64,000 nt of DNA from Desulfitobacterium_A nosdiversum (GCF_049860565.1 NZ_CP172056.1:4092001-4156000), one strand, 5' to 3'. Shown: positions 32,609 through 41,479, numbered from the stretch's first letter. Made by a program: numbers and translations. The notes: generated by a model from the letters alone, not told the origin.

Positions 32609-33532
32609 TTACTTGCCTGTATCTGCAGTAACAACATTGTCAAGTTCAAAACGTTTATTCGTCTCCGCTGCACCCTTACCATAGCTCAATGCCCCACGTG
32701 GACAAGCAGATACACAATCAAGACATGCATTGCAAGTATGCGGGCTAATAGATACTCTTTTTTCTTGATCTTCCTTAGTAATAGACCATGTAGAGCACGC
32801 TTTAATACAAGAACTGCAACCACTGCATTTTGAGCTGTCATATTTAAGTTTGTAGGTAAAGCCAAATTTAGCCCCAATTACGTAGAATAATGACTGAACT
32901 GCCCCTACTGGGCAACCAAAGTTGCACCATCCACGACCACCCTTCATAAATAAACCAAAGAGGAAAAACCAAAGCCCTGTGGTAATAATCATGGTAGTGC
33001 TCCAGTAGGCTATTTGTTGCCAATCACCGGTTAACCCACTAATGAACCTCTGAAAAATACCATAGTTACAGAAAGCGCAACCTATACTTCCGCCTAAAAA
33101 CGGGGTAAGAATATACCCTGCCAAAAATCCATAACGAATTGGCATTGGATTTACTTTTCCGGAAAAATCAATTTTAAAACGATCAGGTACTAATTTACTT
33201 AAGTACTCAGTAATAGCTCCTGCCGCACATAACCAACCGCAAAAAAGCGGTCCAAAGAAGAAGGCAACACCTAGGATTACAAAGAAACCTATATAAACGG
33301 GATTAGTAACAAAACGAGACCACTGTGAAGGATCAAATAGCCAGTTAATCTGCATACGAAGACAGAGATTATGAACAGCACTTACTTCAGAATTATTCAT
33401 AAAAAATTTGATCACCCGTATAAGTAAAGCAAAGGGTGCATAAAAGAGAAGAACCCCCATAATATAAGAGCTCAACCGTAAATAAAAGTGTCTTTTCTGA
33501 TTATGCTTATTGTTTGAGTTGCAATTAGACAT
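32609..33532 (-). CDS. NapH/NosR-C-terminal-like polyferredoxin membrane protein
   Basis: A 307-residue protein with about four membrane helices, two CxxxCP-type motifs in the membrane region (LFCGWLCAAGAI and WCNFGCPVGAV) and two 4Fe-4S motifs at the C-terminus (CSGCSSCIKAC and CNACLDCVSACPRG). This is the plan of NapH, the C-terminal half of NosR and CcoG. Such proteins move electrons across or along the membrane. It could supply electrons or maturation power to the nos system next door, but its own operon (with a secreted partner and NarL-type regulation) suggests separate control. Start ATG 33532 fits the RBS AAAGGA best. Confidence 0.85.
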   Translation of the reverse strand: MSNCNSNNKHNQKRHFYLRLSSYIMGVLLFYAPFALLIRVIKFFMNNSEVSAVHNLCLRMQINWLFDPSQWSRFVTNPVYIGFFVILGVAFFFGPLFCGWLCAAGAITEYLSKLVPDRFKIDFSGKVNPMPIRYGFLAGYILTPFLGGSIGCAFCNYGIFQRFISGLTGDWQQIAYWSTTMIITTGLWFFLFGLFMKGGRGWCNFGCPVGAVQSLFYVIGAKFGFTYKLKYDSSKCSGCSSCIKACSTWSITKEDQEKRVSISPHTCNACLDCVSACPRGALSYGKGAAETNKRFELDNVVTADTGK

Positions 33533-33568
33533 TAAATTCATCCTTTCTTTACCATTTAGAATATATGA

Positions 33569-34117
33569 TTACGGGTTACAACAGTCTTTATTGTCACTCG
33601 TTACGCCATTTGAGTTTATAAGATCAATGGGTACATCAGCTAATTGCTCTTTCGAGTTATAATCAAGGACTTTCAAATTGCCTTTATAAATAACAGGATT
33701 ACTTCTCAATTCCTTAGGGACATTAAAAAGCATTCCCACGGCAATCTGCTCACCTGGCTTGAGTGAACGCGCCAAAACATGATTTTTTTCATCCCAAGCC
33801 TTATCCGTAATGTTCCACATCACCGGCAAGGAATTATCCGTCAATTCAAATTGTAAAGTGATATCCTTCTTGGTTTTATTTACTATTCCGTGAGTACTTA
33901 CCTGAATAAGACCTGGCTGTATTATTTTCTTTAAAAAGCCTTCTCCTTTAAGATCCACCGTAACAGGCTTTATCTTAGCTGTACCCTGTTGGGATAAACT
34001 TAAGTTAAAAGAGCCTGACTCGTTTACACTGCTCTTGTAGTACCCCGCACCTAAAACCAGACTTAAACTGAGTAAAGCTAAAACTGTTCCTATAACCCTG
34101 TTTTTACGTTTATCCAT
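33569..34117 (-). CDS. membrane-anchored protein with Ig-like domain, unknown
   Basis: A 182-residue protein with an N-terminal membrane helix or signal peptide (about residues 7-25) and an outer beta-rich domain (IQPGLIQVSTHGIVNKTKKDITLQFELT ... ARSLKPGEQIAVGMLF) similar in style to the FixG/CcoG accessory Ig-like domain. It ends DNKDCCNP with a CC pair. It lies 36 bp upstream of the NapH-like gene and is likely its partner. ATG 34117 follows GGGAGGGAAC; the upstream ATG 34132 lies inside that RBS. No known name. Confidence 0.7.
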   Translation of the reverse strand: MDKRKNRVIGTVLALLSLSLVLGAGYYKSSVNESGSFNLSLSQQGTAKIKPVTVDLKGEGFLKKIIQPGLIQVSTHGIVNKTKKDITLQFELTDNSLPVMWNITDKAWDEKNHVLARSLKPGEQIAVGMLFNVPKELRSNPVIYKGNLKVLDYNSKEQLADVPIDLINSNGVTSDNKDCCNP

Positions 34118-34171
34118 TTGGTTCCCTCCCATTTTCTCTACTTGGAATCTATGCGCATCATTAATTTAACA

Positions 34172-34211
34172 AAAGATAGCCCGGCTGAAATGACTCAACC
34201 GAGCTATCTTT
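34172..34211 (-). terminator. terminator of the NarL-type two-component genes
   Basis: AAAGATAGCCCGGCTGA (34172-34188) pairs with TCAACCGAGCTATCTTT (34195-34211) with two mismatches, followed by TTTTGTT on the minus strand, 19 bp after the regulator stop. Confidence 0.75.
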
Positions 34212-34230
34212 CTTTATAAACCATAATTCC

Positions 34231-34908
34231 TTAGGCTAATTGGTTCTGCTTTTTCTGAAAGCTATCATAAGTTAATCCGTGTCGAATTGCATATGCCGCC
34301 ATCTGTACCCTATTCTCACAATATAACTTTTCTAAAATATTTTTAATATGATTTTTAACGGTATTTTCCGTAATGATTAAGTGTTCAGCGATCTGCTTAT
34401 TGGTTTTACCTGCCTCTACACAAGAAATGATTTCCCGTTCTCGTAGAGTAAGTATACTTGGACTAGGTTCGTTTATATTACATTCAGAACGAAAACAATG
34501 AAACACACGTCCTGCTATTTCACGGGGGACTTCCGTATCTTCGGTTAATAAAGAGTGTAAATACGTTATCCAATCCTCTGGTTCCATATTTTTAAGCAAA
34601 TACCCTTGTGCCCCAAACTGGACAGCCGTGAAAAGATCCCCTACATCCTGAGATACGCTTAAAATAACGATTCGAATATTAGGAAAAGTACGTTTTACAA
34701 GTCGTGTTGCTTCCAACCCATTACAATTTGGCATATTAATATCCATTAAAACGAGATCGGGATGCAAATCTTTACAAAGCTTAAACGCTTCTTTGCCGTC
34801 CGCTGCTTCACCCACAATTATAAAAGATGCGTCGCCTTCAAGCAGACTGAGTATGGCCTTACGAGCTAAAGGATGATCATCCGCAATTAGAATACGATAT
34901 TGTTTCAT
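34231..34908 (-). CDS. NarL/FixJ-family response regulator
   Basis: A 225-residue regulator with a receiver domain (IADDHPLAR, phospho-acceptor in VLMDINMPN, Lys in LLKNM) and a LuxR-type HTH (LTLREREIISCVEAGKTNKQIAEHLIITENTVKNHI). It is made with the adjacent kinase, which its start overlaps by about 30 bases. Likely targets are the polyferredoxin/hemerythrin genes downstream and perhaps the divergent UroD-like gene. The start ATG 34908 has GGAGGG seven bases upstream. Confidence 0.9.
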   Translation of the reverse strand: MKQYRILIADDHPLARKAILSLLEGDASFIIVGEAADGKEAFKLCKDLHPDLVLMDINMPNCNGLEATRLVKRTFPNIRIVILSVSQDVGDLFTAVQFGAQGYLLKNMEPEDWITYLHSLLTEDTEVPREIAGRVFHCFRSECNINEPSPSILTLREREIISCVEAGKTNKQIAEHLIITENTVKNHIKNILEKLYCENRVQMAAYAIRHGLTYDSFQKKQNQLA

Positions 34909-35710
34909 TACTTTTCCCTCCTTTCTCAACCCTTAAAAATAGTTTTGTTCCACCCGTTTTCTGTTGAGAAATCGAAAAAGCTGCTCCAAGCTGTAATGCT
35001 CGCTCATGCATCATTGTCATTCCATATTTTGAAATTATGAGATCTGGATTCTGAATTCCGCAGCCATTATCTGTTATGATTAATTGCCATCCCTTGTTAT
35101 TTGTTAGAAGCTGAATACTGGCATGCCTAGCTTTTGAGTGCTTGCGGATATTTGTAAATGCTTCTTGGATTACTCCAAAAAGCTGCACATCCTCCCCGGG
35201 TGAAAAGTATTTATTCGGAAGATTAATTTCCTGAACCACTTCTATCCCCGTAAGCGTACTCCATTCTTGCAGCCATTTACCGAGACGCTCGGTTAGAGAA
35301 CACCCTTCTTCAGGGGTATAGCGCAAATTAAAAATGGCTTGGCGAACATGATTATTAATTTCTGAAACAGCAGTTTGCGCTTCAGCGATTTTTCCCTGCT
35401 TCAATTTGATATTGAGAAAGAAGAGAGTTTGAGCAATTCCATCATGAAGCTCACGAGCGAGTCGGTTTCTTTCCTCATATACCGCCCGTCTAGCCTGCTC
35501 TTTCGAAAGGCGTTCATTCATCTCTCGAATTGTACGGAACATCCATGAAGCATAGATATACGAAATAAGAAAGGTAAGTAAGGTAATATAGTGATTGCCC
35601 ATTTCCATGGACAAATAAGGAAGTAGGAAATAGTGCCGAATGTACTCAAATCCGCCGATGATTAAAGTAGGGAGAATAATCGTAAATATTTGCAGTCTTT
35701 TGTAAGTCAT
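34877..35710 (-). CDS. NarX/LiaS-type sensor histidine kinase
   Basis: A 277-residue kinase with two N-terminal membrane helices joined by a short loop (about residues 7-55), a HisKA_3 region (EERNRLARELHDGIAQTLFFL, phospho-acceptor His) and an HATPase domain (EAFTNIRKHSKARHA, DNGCGI). The loop is too short for an outer ligand domain, so it may sense within the membrane, as in LiaS-type kinases. It is followed by its regulator. A 17-bp perfect inverted repeat lies 24 bp upstream of its start. Confidence 0.88.
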   Translation of the reverse strand: MTYKRLQIFTIILPTLIIGGFEYIRHYFLLPYLSMEMGNHYITLLTFLISYIYASWMFRTIREMNERLSKEQARRAVYEERNRLARELHDGIAQTLFFLNIKLKQGKIAEAQTAVSEINNHVRQAIFNLRYTPEEGCSLTERLGKWLQEWSTLTGIEVVQEINLPNKYFSPGEDVQLFGVIQEAFTNIRKHSKARHASIQLLTNNKGWQLIITDNGCGIQNPDLIISKYGMTMMHERALQLGAAFSISQQKTGGTKLFLRVEKGGKSNETISYSNCG

Positions 35711-35733
35711 TCAATGATCACTCCATATTAAAT

Positions 35734-35772
35734 CTTCATCAAAAAGCTATAAGAAATAGCTTTTTGATGAAG
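35734..35772. repeat. 17-bp perfect inverted repeat between kinase and UroD-like genes
   Basis: CTTCATCAAAAAGCTAT (35734-35750) and its exact complement (35756-35772) flank a five-base loop. It lies in the 313-bp gap between divergent genes, close to the kinase start. It could be a leader hairpin or a DNA operator; on the plus strand a TATTTTT follows it. The rest of the gap holds only a short GGGAC/GTCCC repeat near 35883. Confidence 0.6.
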
Positions 35773-36023
35773 TATTTTTAAATAATGTTAATAAGCAAAA
35801 TTGATGCCATCGCTAAAATTTAGATATTGGAATCTAATATTCAGTACTATGGCGCTATTCATTGTTTTCATCCGCATCGATCGGGACATCAAAGTCCCAA
35901 AACGTGTCATTGATATCTCAGTCCTAAATAAAGGTGTTTTTCGTCAATAAGCGAAATATAATTCAACTTTAAAAGTAACTAGCAGCTTTCTTATTCGATT
36001 AACTTTTGGAAAGGAGGCCTTTA

Positions 36024-36929
36024 ATGATATCCAAAAGCCTTAATTCCCGTGAACAAGTGAAAAAGCTTATTCAAACAGGGAAAGCCGATAAAATTCTCAA
36101 GGGTGAGCTTGTAATAGATAATGAAATTGTAAAAAGCAGTTTAGGCTGTGAATACGTTGGTTTTGAAGAAAAAAAGTGTTTTGTCGAATCCTTGGGTCTT
36201 GATTTAATCACTGTTTCTCCACACTCAATGGATGAATATCAAATCAAAAACTTCAAAACTGAAGACTACCCAATGCTCGATTTACGGAATTGGATAACTC
36301 GAACTAAATATTTTACCTTTGCTATTATTGATGGAGCCTTTGAACAAGGAATTCAGACATGGGGACTTGAGAAGTTTTTTCATCTCGTAAAAGAACGGTC
36401 CTCATCGCTAGAGGAATGGATTCAAACGATTGAAAAGATTAACCTTAATTTGATTCGGAAATTAGCAGCGGAAGGCACAGACGGGATCATTATTGCTGAT
36501 GATATTGCCTATGCTGGAGGGTTAATAGCTAGTCCTCAGAGCTTCAGAAATTATTTTATTCCATCACTTGTACATCAAGTTGAAGAGATCAAGCGAAATG
36601 GACTAATTGCTTTTTATCATTCGGATGGAAACTATCAGAAGGTTTTACAGGATATCGTCAAGGCAGGTTTTGATGGATTGCACTGTATTGATAGAAATTC
36701 AAAAATGGACATTTCTCAATTGCAGAAAGAAGTTGGTCCGAATATTTGCCTTTGGGGACACTTAGACGTTCAGGATTTAGAAGAAGTCGCTCATAATCCT
36801 AATCAATTAAAACAAAAGAAGCAATGGATTAAAGAACTGGCATCAGAACATCGGTTATTATTAGGGACAAGCAGCGGCCTGTTTCAAGGAATAAATATAC
36901 AAGGGTTACACGCACTTTATCAAATTTAG
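36024..36929 (+). CDS. UroD-family (methyltransferase-like) protein
   Basis: A 301-residue member of the uroporphyrinogen decarboxylase superfamily. The barrel motifs are present (GTDGIIIADDIAYAGG, LIAFYHSDGNYQKVLQDIVKAGFDGLH, and C-terminal LLGTSSGL). The HSDGN motif keeps the histidine but not the MtaA-type Cys, and no Cys is present in the GTSSG loop. Such proteins include O-demethylase methyltransferases I (MtvB-like), which act on methoxylated aromatics with a corrinoid partner. It is divergent from the NarL-type kinase. The corrinoid protein at 31 kb might be its partner. RBS AGGAGG is eight bases before ATG 36024. Confidence 0.75.
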   Translation: MISKSLNSREQVKKLIQTGKADKILKGELVIDNEIVKSSLGCEYVGFEEKKCFVESLGLDLITVSPHSMDEYQIKNFKTEDYPMLDLRNWITRTKYFTFAIIDGAFEQGIQTWGLEKFFHLVKERSSSLEEWIQTIEKINLNLIRKLAAEGTDGIIIADDIAYAGGLIASPQSFRNYFIPSLVHQVEEIKRNGLIAFYHSDGNYQKVLQDIVKAGFDGLHCIDRNSKMDISQLQKEVGPNICLWGHLDVQDLEEVAHNPNQLKQKKQWIKELASEHRLLLGTSSGLFQGINIQGLHALYQI

Positions 36930-37049
36930 TACCACACTTCGTTTATACGGCATTTTTAATAATCCTTATAGTAACCTTTTAGTAAGAATATCGTAAAAAG
37001 ATGACTACGGCTGTCTAACCGAACCCTCTACATAATTTTCATCACCTTG

Positions 37050-37088
37050 CCTCCTAGTCCAGTTCCTCGTCGGAAATAAGTTCTCCTG
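37050..37088 (-). pseudogene. remnant of an FtsX-ATPase gene junction
   Basis: Bases 37050-37088 match 14545-14581, the end of FtsX permease 3 plus its stop and the ribosome-binding site of the ATPase gene, at 34 of 37 positions with a 2-bp insertion. The permease C-terminal codons (ELD stop) and the AGGAGG are preserved, but no flanking permease or ATPase reading frame remains. It is probably debris of a lost paralogous transporter. Confidence 0.45.
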
Positions 37089-37147
37089 ATCCTTGTAATA
37101 AAATACGCGAAAAAGCTATCTTGCACCTATATTGAAACCAACAAAAA

Positions 37148-37177
37148 AATGGAGTTTTCTGTATTGAAAACCCCATT
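37148..37177 (-). terminator. terminator of the cytoplasmic molybdoenzyme operon
   Basis: AATGGAGTTTTC (37148-37159) pairs with GAAAACCCCATT (37166-37177) with one mismatch and is followed by seven U on the minus strand. It is 35 bp after the PucR-like gene. Confidence 0.85.
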
Positions 37178-37212
37178 GAAATCTTAATTCATTCGTACTA
37201 TCGATCACATTT

Positions 37213-38451
37213 TTAGCTGTTCTGACCTAAAGTTAAAACTTGTAAAGCAATATACACATTAACCAGATGATCCACACGACGTAAATCAAATCCTGTCAAT
37301 TGCTCTATTTTCTTGATTCGGTTGCGAAGGGTATTTTCATGAATATATAAGGCCTTGGCACATTCCGTAATCTGGCATTTACAGTCCATATAAACGCGTA
37401 AGCTATTCAAAAGGTCGGCTTCTGTCTCAAGATCAAACTTAAGAAGGGGGCCGATAATCCGTTCACTAAATTCTTGTAATTCTAAGGCAGGCTGAGTAAA
37501 GATAAACTTAAGGAAACCCATTTCTTCAAAATAGCATACGGGTCTTCGTCCAAAAACTTTGCCTAATTCCAAGGCAACCTTGGCTTCTTGATAACTTTTG
37601 TATAAATCGGTAACCGCTGCTACTACTGATCCCACACCTGCACCAGGATGGCTCACTCCATAATTGAGTAATTTGCTAAGGAATTCGTCAATAAACTTCT
37701 GCAAGATTATTTTAAGTTTCGTTTTTTCTAAGTTATCAGCCTTAAGGATAAGGATAAGTTGATCATTAATACCAGCGCTAATCGGGATCTGACGATTGAA
37801 TAAACGTGGGATTAAATTCCGGGCTGTTGCTAGTTTATCAGCAGAAATTTCTATAACCATAACCAATAATGGTCCTTTTAAATCCCAATTCCAAAGCTTT
37901 GCCTTTTCAAAGATACTTACTTTTGAATCATAGTTATTATAAAGAACATCACGAATAAACTCATCCTGAAACATTTCCTGTTTCACATGAAATTCGCGGA
38001 CACTTCTTAGAGCCAATAGAATAACCATAGAGGCCTGAGTAATATACTGTTTGTCCTTTTCGTCTAAATAGTCACAGGAGGAGCCTATAACACTATTAAT
38101 GGCATTCAGCACAATGCAATATCCAAGACAACATCCTCCAGTTTGGAGCGGCAAATAAGTATACGCAAGAAGTTGTCCATCGATATTGCACTGCCCTTTG
38201 CACAGCAAATTACAGCAACCGTTAAAAAATTCATCTTCATCTACTTTAGCGGATGAGACAGAAAAAAACTCACCTACTTTAATGTTAAATCCTGAAGGAT
38301 CTTGAAAAGCAATAATTCGATGAACTGCATTTGTAATAATAACCGGCCGATTTAGGTTTTGGGCCAACTGCCAAGCGAGAAAAGGAATATCTTTACCCTG
38401 GGCCAAACTTTGAATAAGTTTATTAACAAACGAATCTGTAGGGTTATTCAA
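37213..38451 (-). CDS. PucR/CdaR-family regulator with Cys-rich sensor domain
   Basis: A 412-residue regulator whose C-terminus has the PucR/CdaR HTH (CQITECAKALYIHENTLRNRIKKIEQLTGFDL), preceded by a GGDEF-like fold (about 190-320). The N-terminal domain has eight cysteines between residues 79 and 126, in GCCNLLCKGQCN, GGCCLGYC and SSCDYLD. Such a cluster suggests an Fe-S or metal sensor instead of the usual sugar-acid sensing. It overlaps the ferredoxin gene by four bases, so it is made together with the molybdoenzyme it likely controls. Confidence 0.85.
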   Translation of the reverse strand: MNNPTDSFVNKLIQSLAQGKDIPFLAWQLAQNLNRPVIITNAVHRIIAFQDPSGFNIKVGEFFSVSSAKVDEDEFFNGCCNLLCKGQCNIDGQLLAYTYLPLQTGGCCLGYCIVLNAINSVIGSSCDYLDEKDKQYITQASMVILLALRSVREFHVKQEMFQDEFIRDVLYNNYDSKVSIFEKAKLWNWDLKGPLLVMVIEISADKLATARNLIPRLFNRQIPISAGINDQLILILKADNLEKTKLKIILQKFIDEFLSKLLNYGVSHPGAGVGSVVAAVTDLYKSYQEAKVALELGKVFGRRPVCYFEEMGFLKFIFTQPALELQEFSERIIGPLLKFDLETEADLLNSLRVYMDCKCQITECAKALYIHENTLRNRIKKIEQLTGFDLRRVDHLVNVYIALQVLTLGQNS

Positions 38452-39041
38452 TATTCATCGCCTTCCTTACAGTCTATTGATAAACCGAATTGCTTTCCAT
38501 ACTCAAGGGGCAAATAACGCACAGCCGGATGAGTTATCTGAATTCGCGGCACCCCCGGCAAACTTCTGATAAGTTTGTGGTCTAGACCTTCTGATGCTTC
38601 CGTGTCAAATAATTTTAAAGCATAAACCGGACAAGCATTAACACAAAAAGGACTTTCTCCCTCTTCAAGCCGGTCAAAGCAAAGATCACATTTTATTACT
38701 TTACCCGTTACAGGATTTACCATAGGGGCCCCAAAGGGGCAACTCCGTGTACACGTACCACAACCGTTGCATTTTCCAGCATCGTATACCACAATTCCAT
38801 CTCGTCTTTTACGATAAGCACGCTGTGGACAAAGCCGGAAACATTCGGGATTCTCACAGTGGTTACAAGAAGATGAAAGATAGTATTTTACAAGATGGGT
38901 TTCCTTCACAAACTCAACACAGACTACTTTACGTAGAAAAACTCCTGGCGGTAAGTCATGGTTGACAGCACAAGCCATCTGGCAAGCACGACAGCCTAAG
39001 CAACGATTCGGATTAAAAAGAAAACTCACCTGATGCACCAT
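38448..39041 (-). CDS. four-cluster ferredoxin subunit (DmsB/HycB-like)
   Basis: A 197-residue protein with repeated Cys motifs CLGCRACQMAC, CNHCENPECFRLCP, CNGCGTCTRSCP and CDLCFDRLEEGESPFCVNACP, the plan of the electron-transfer subunit of molybdoenzymes, holding up to four 4Fe-4S clusters. It has no membrane helix. It is two bases from the molybdopterin subunit gene upstream and overlaps the regulator gene. It links the molybdenum subunit to a cytoplasmic electron carrier. Confidence 0.92.
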   Translation of the reverse strand: MVHQVSFLFNPNRCLGCRACQMACAVNHDLPPGVFLRKVVCVEFVKETHLVKYYLSSSCNHCENPECFRLCPQRAYRKRRDGIVVYDAGKCNGCGTCTRSCPFGAPMVNPVTGKVIKCDLCFDRLEEGESPFCVNACPVYALKLFDTEASEGLDHKLIRSLPGVPRIQITHPAVRYLPLEYGKQFGLSIDCKEGDEY

Positions 39042-39043
39042 TT

Positions 39044-41080
39044 TTATCCCATCCTTACTAGATTAACAAAACAGTTTGTGAATGACATCCCTTTACTTCC
39101 CGTGGTCATTTCACCTAAATCCGTTTCCGACATGCCGATTAAGGTATTTAGCTCCTCCAAATTGGTATCTGTCCTCCCCGCGTAGGCAACAACAATATCA
39201 CAGGGTTGACCTTGATGAAGCGCTGCACGCAGTACAAGTTCCCCAAAGAGGTTATACACCTTAACATTGTCGCCTTCTTCAATCGCCTTGAGCTTAGCTA
39301 ACTTAGGATGAATAAATAGAGTAGGTCTTCCATCTAAATGCTGGAGGCGTTTGGAATTACGAAATTGTGAATTTAAATTAGCATAGCTGCGCACACTGAG
39401 CAACCGAAAAGGATACGATTCTATACCGGTTAACGAAGTTCCAGGTATGGGTAGGGGTAAAATACCTCGCTCCAGTGATCGCTGGGAAAAGAACTCATAT
39501 TTTCCTGAAGGCGTAGGGAATTGATGGTCTTGCCAAGGGACAGAAGATAAATTCACTCTAACATAGCGATCACGCAATTCTCGGTAATGAGTTATTCCAA
39601 GTTCACCATAAAACTGCGCCTGTAGCTTTTGGTCTAGCCATTCGCTTGCTTCTAAATTAGTCGGGAAATGAGAAAAACCTGGTTTAAAGCGTTGCAGGTT
39701 TAAAGAAAGTTCACGCATAATTTGGTAATCGGATTTGCACTCTCCCAGCGGAGCAATGGCTTGCTCATTCATCGCAACCCCGTAGTGCCAAAAGGAGATC
39801 ACTATATCTTCAAACTCAAACAAAGAAGCTACGGGCAAAACATAATCTGCCATCAGAGCCGTAGCCGTCAAGACTTGATCTGCTACCACCACCATGGGGA
39901 TTTTTTTTAAGGTCTGTTTAACTGTGGTTGTATCTGGATCTTGAGCAGCTGGATTACGACCAGCTATCCATAAGAATTCTATCGGTGGATCTAAGGTTCC
40001 TAACTCTGCAAAGCGCCCTGTTCCTATCGTCCGATGATTATAATCCTTATTAAACCCTTTAAAGGTTCCGGTATATGTCCAGGGCTCATATGTCAAATAA
40101 TGTACATTTCCTCCCTCTCTGCCGATATTCCCGGTAAGTGCAGCTAGACTATCAATTGCTCTGATATTTTGACCACCGTTCAGGGTACGTTGACTACCGA
40201 ACCCTATCCAAATTGTCGCGGGTTTAATTGTTCCATATAAGCGAGCTAAAGCGTATATTCCATCTATCGAAATGCCTGTGACTTCAGTAATATATTTCAA
40301 ATCAACGGTTGTAAGATAGTTTCGATATTCAGACCAGCCATGAGTATAGTTCGTAATAAAGTCATGATCGAGCAAATCCTCTTCAAGCAATACTTTAGCT
40401 AACCCTAATGCCAACTCCCCATCTGATCCCGGCCGAATCTGAAAGTACAGATTGCTTCGGGCAGCAGTAGCTGTGAAAACAGGGTCAATCACAATAATTT
40501 GAGCTCCTTGTTCCTGTGCTTCAAAAATATAGCGCATCTGATGCGGCGCAGTCCAAGCCGGATTTGAACCCCAAATAATAATCAATTTAGAATTGAGCAT
40601 ATCTTCCGGAACCGGTTTTTTATTGGCACCGTAATTTAACATTAACGCATCCATACCGGTAGCTTCACAAGGCGTACCAATCATTGCTGTAATTTTCCCC
40701 ATGCTGTCGAAGAAATCCTCCACACTCTGGCTTAAAATACCCATGGTACCCAAGTACTTATCTAAACAGACTGGCAAGAGGTTTCCATATTCCTCATCAA
40801 TAGAGATTAACTTCTCCGCTATTTCGGTTAAAGCTTGCTCCCAGGTAACCCTTTCCCAATCGCCGCTCCCCTTGCGCCGTTGTTTAAGCGGGTAAAGCAC
40901 ACGATCTGAAGAATAAACCCGTTCTAAATGAGCGTATCCCTTTGCACATATACGCCCCTGAGTGTAAGGATCCTGTTTATCTCCTTTAATGCTCATAATG
41001 CGTCCTTCATAAACTTCTGTGAGCAATCGACAAGAGGCAGGGCAGTCAGCCGGGCAAACATTATCATAGACCTTAGTCAT
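39044..41080 (-). CDS. cytoplasmic molybdopterin oxidoreductase, DMSO-reductase superfamily
   Basis: The 678-residue catalytic subunit has an N-terminal 4Fe-4S site (CPADCPASC ... RICAKGY), pterin-binding blocks (IIIWGSNPAWTAPHQ, VIDPVFTATAARS, LTGNIGREGGNVHYLTY) and a C-terminal molydopterin domain (HPKLAKLKAIEEGDNVKVYN). In IGTPCEATGMDAL a Cys occupies the place of the metal ligand. No Tat signal is present, so it works in the cytoplasm, unlike the enzyme at 44-47 kb. ATG 41080 follows GGAGG by eight bases; ATG 41098 lies too close. Substrate unknown: polysulfide, thiosulfate, arsenate or an organic hydroxylation are all conceivable. Confidence 0.88.
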   Translation of the reverse strand: MTKVYDNVCPADCPASCRLLTEVYEGRIMSIKGDKQDPYTQGRICAKGYAHLERVYSSDRVLYPLKQRRKGSGDWERVTWEQALTEIAEKLISIDEEYGNLLPVCLDKYLGTMGILSQSVEDFFDSMGKITAMIGTPCEATGMDALMLNYGANKKPVPEDMLNSKLIIIWGSNPAWTAPHQMRYIFEAQEQGAQIIVIDPVFTATAARSNLYFQIRPGSDGELALGLAKVLLEEDLLDHDFITNYTHGWSEYRNYLTTVDLKYITEVTGISIDGIYALARLYGTIKPATIWIGFGSQRTLNGGQNIRAIDSLAALTGNIGREGGNVHYLTYEPWTYTGTFKGFNKDYNHRTIGTGRFAELGTLDPPIEFLWIAGRNPAAQDPDTTTVKQTLKKIPMVVVADQVLTATALMADYVLPVASLFEFEDIVISFWHYGVAMNEQAIAPLGECKSDYQIMRELSLNLQRFKPGFSHFPTNLEASEWLDQKLQAQFYGELGITHYRELRDRYVRVNLSSVPWQDHQFPTPSGKYEFFSQRSLERGILPLPIPGTSLTGIESYPFRLLSVRSYANLNSQFRNSKRLQHLDGRPTLFIHPKLAKLKAIEEGDNVKVYNLFGELVLRAALHQGQPCDIVVAYAGRTDTNLEELNTLIGMSETDLGEMTTGSKGMSFTNCFVNLVRMG

Positions 41081-41322
41081 CGTAATAACCTCCGTCAATG
41101 TTTTCTCAAAAATTTAAACTCTTTACTTCTTAAATTCGTCTGATTATTATATTTCCCTCTCCATCCGACAATCTTGCCATATTTACTTTAAAATCTATGA
41201 CTATCGTATTCAGCACTATATCTAAATTAAGCAAAATTATTACCCACTAAATAATCAACTATGTTTTTACCCCTACTTACGAAAAAAGTAAGACCTTTGA
41301 TTTAATACTGAAATTAAAAAGC
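41081..41322. other. A+T-rich intergenic region
   Basis: Between the cytoplasmic molybdoenzyme start and the terminator of the exported-molybdoenzyme operon. It must hold the promoter of the leftward operon; TATAAT appears on the minus strand near 41140-41150 but no convincing -35. No coding sequence is seen. Confidence 0.5.
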
Positions 41323-41364
41323 ACTTAGTTCAGGTGAAGTCATTCAACTTCCTCTGAACTAAGT
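41323..41364 (-). terminator. terminator of the exported molybdoenzyme operon
   Basis: Arms of 18 bp (41323-41340 and 41347-41364, two mismatches) with ACTTAGTTCAG outermost, followed by GCTTTTT on the minus strand. It lies 115 bp after the TorD-like gene; the stretch between shows no gene. Confidence 0.8.
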
Positions 41365-41479
41365 TTACATAATTTGAACAGTGGTAAAGTATAAAGTAAT
41401 CCTCCGTAAAATCTACACTCCCATAAAACTTAGCACATTTGCGAAGCTCATTAATCCTGATAGCAAGTAATGAGTTAAA

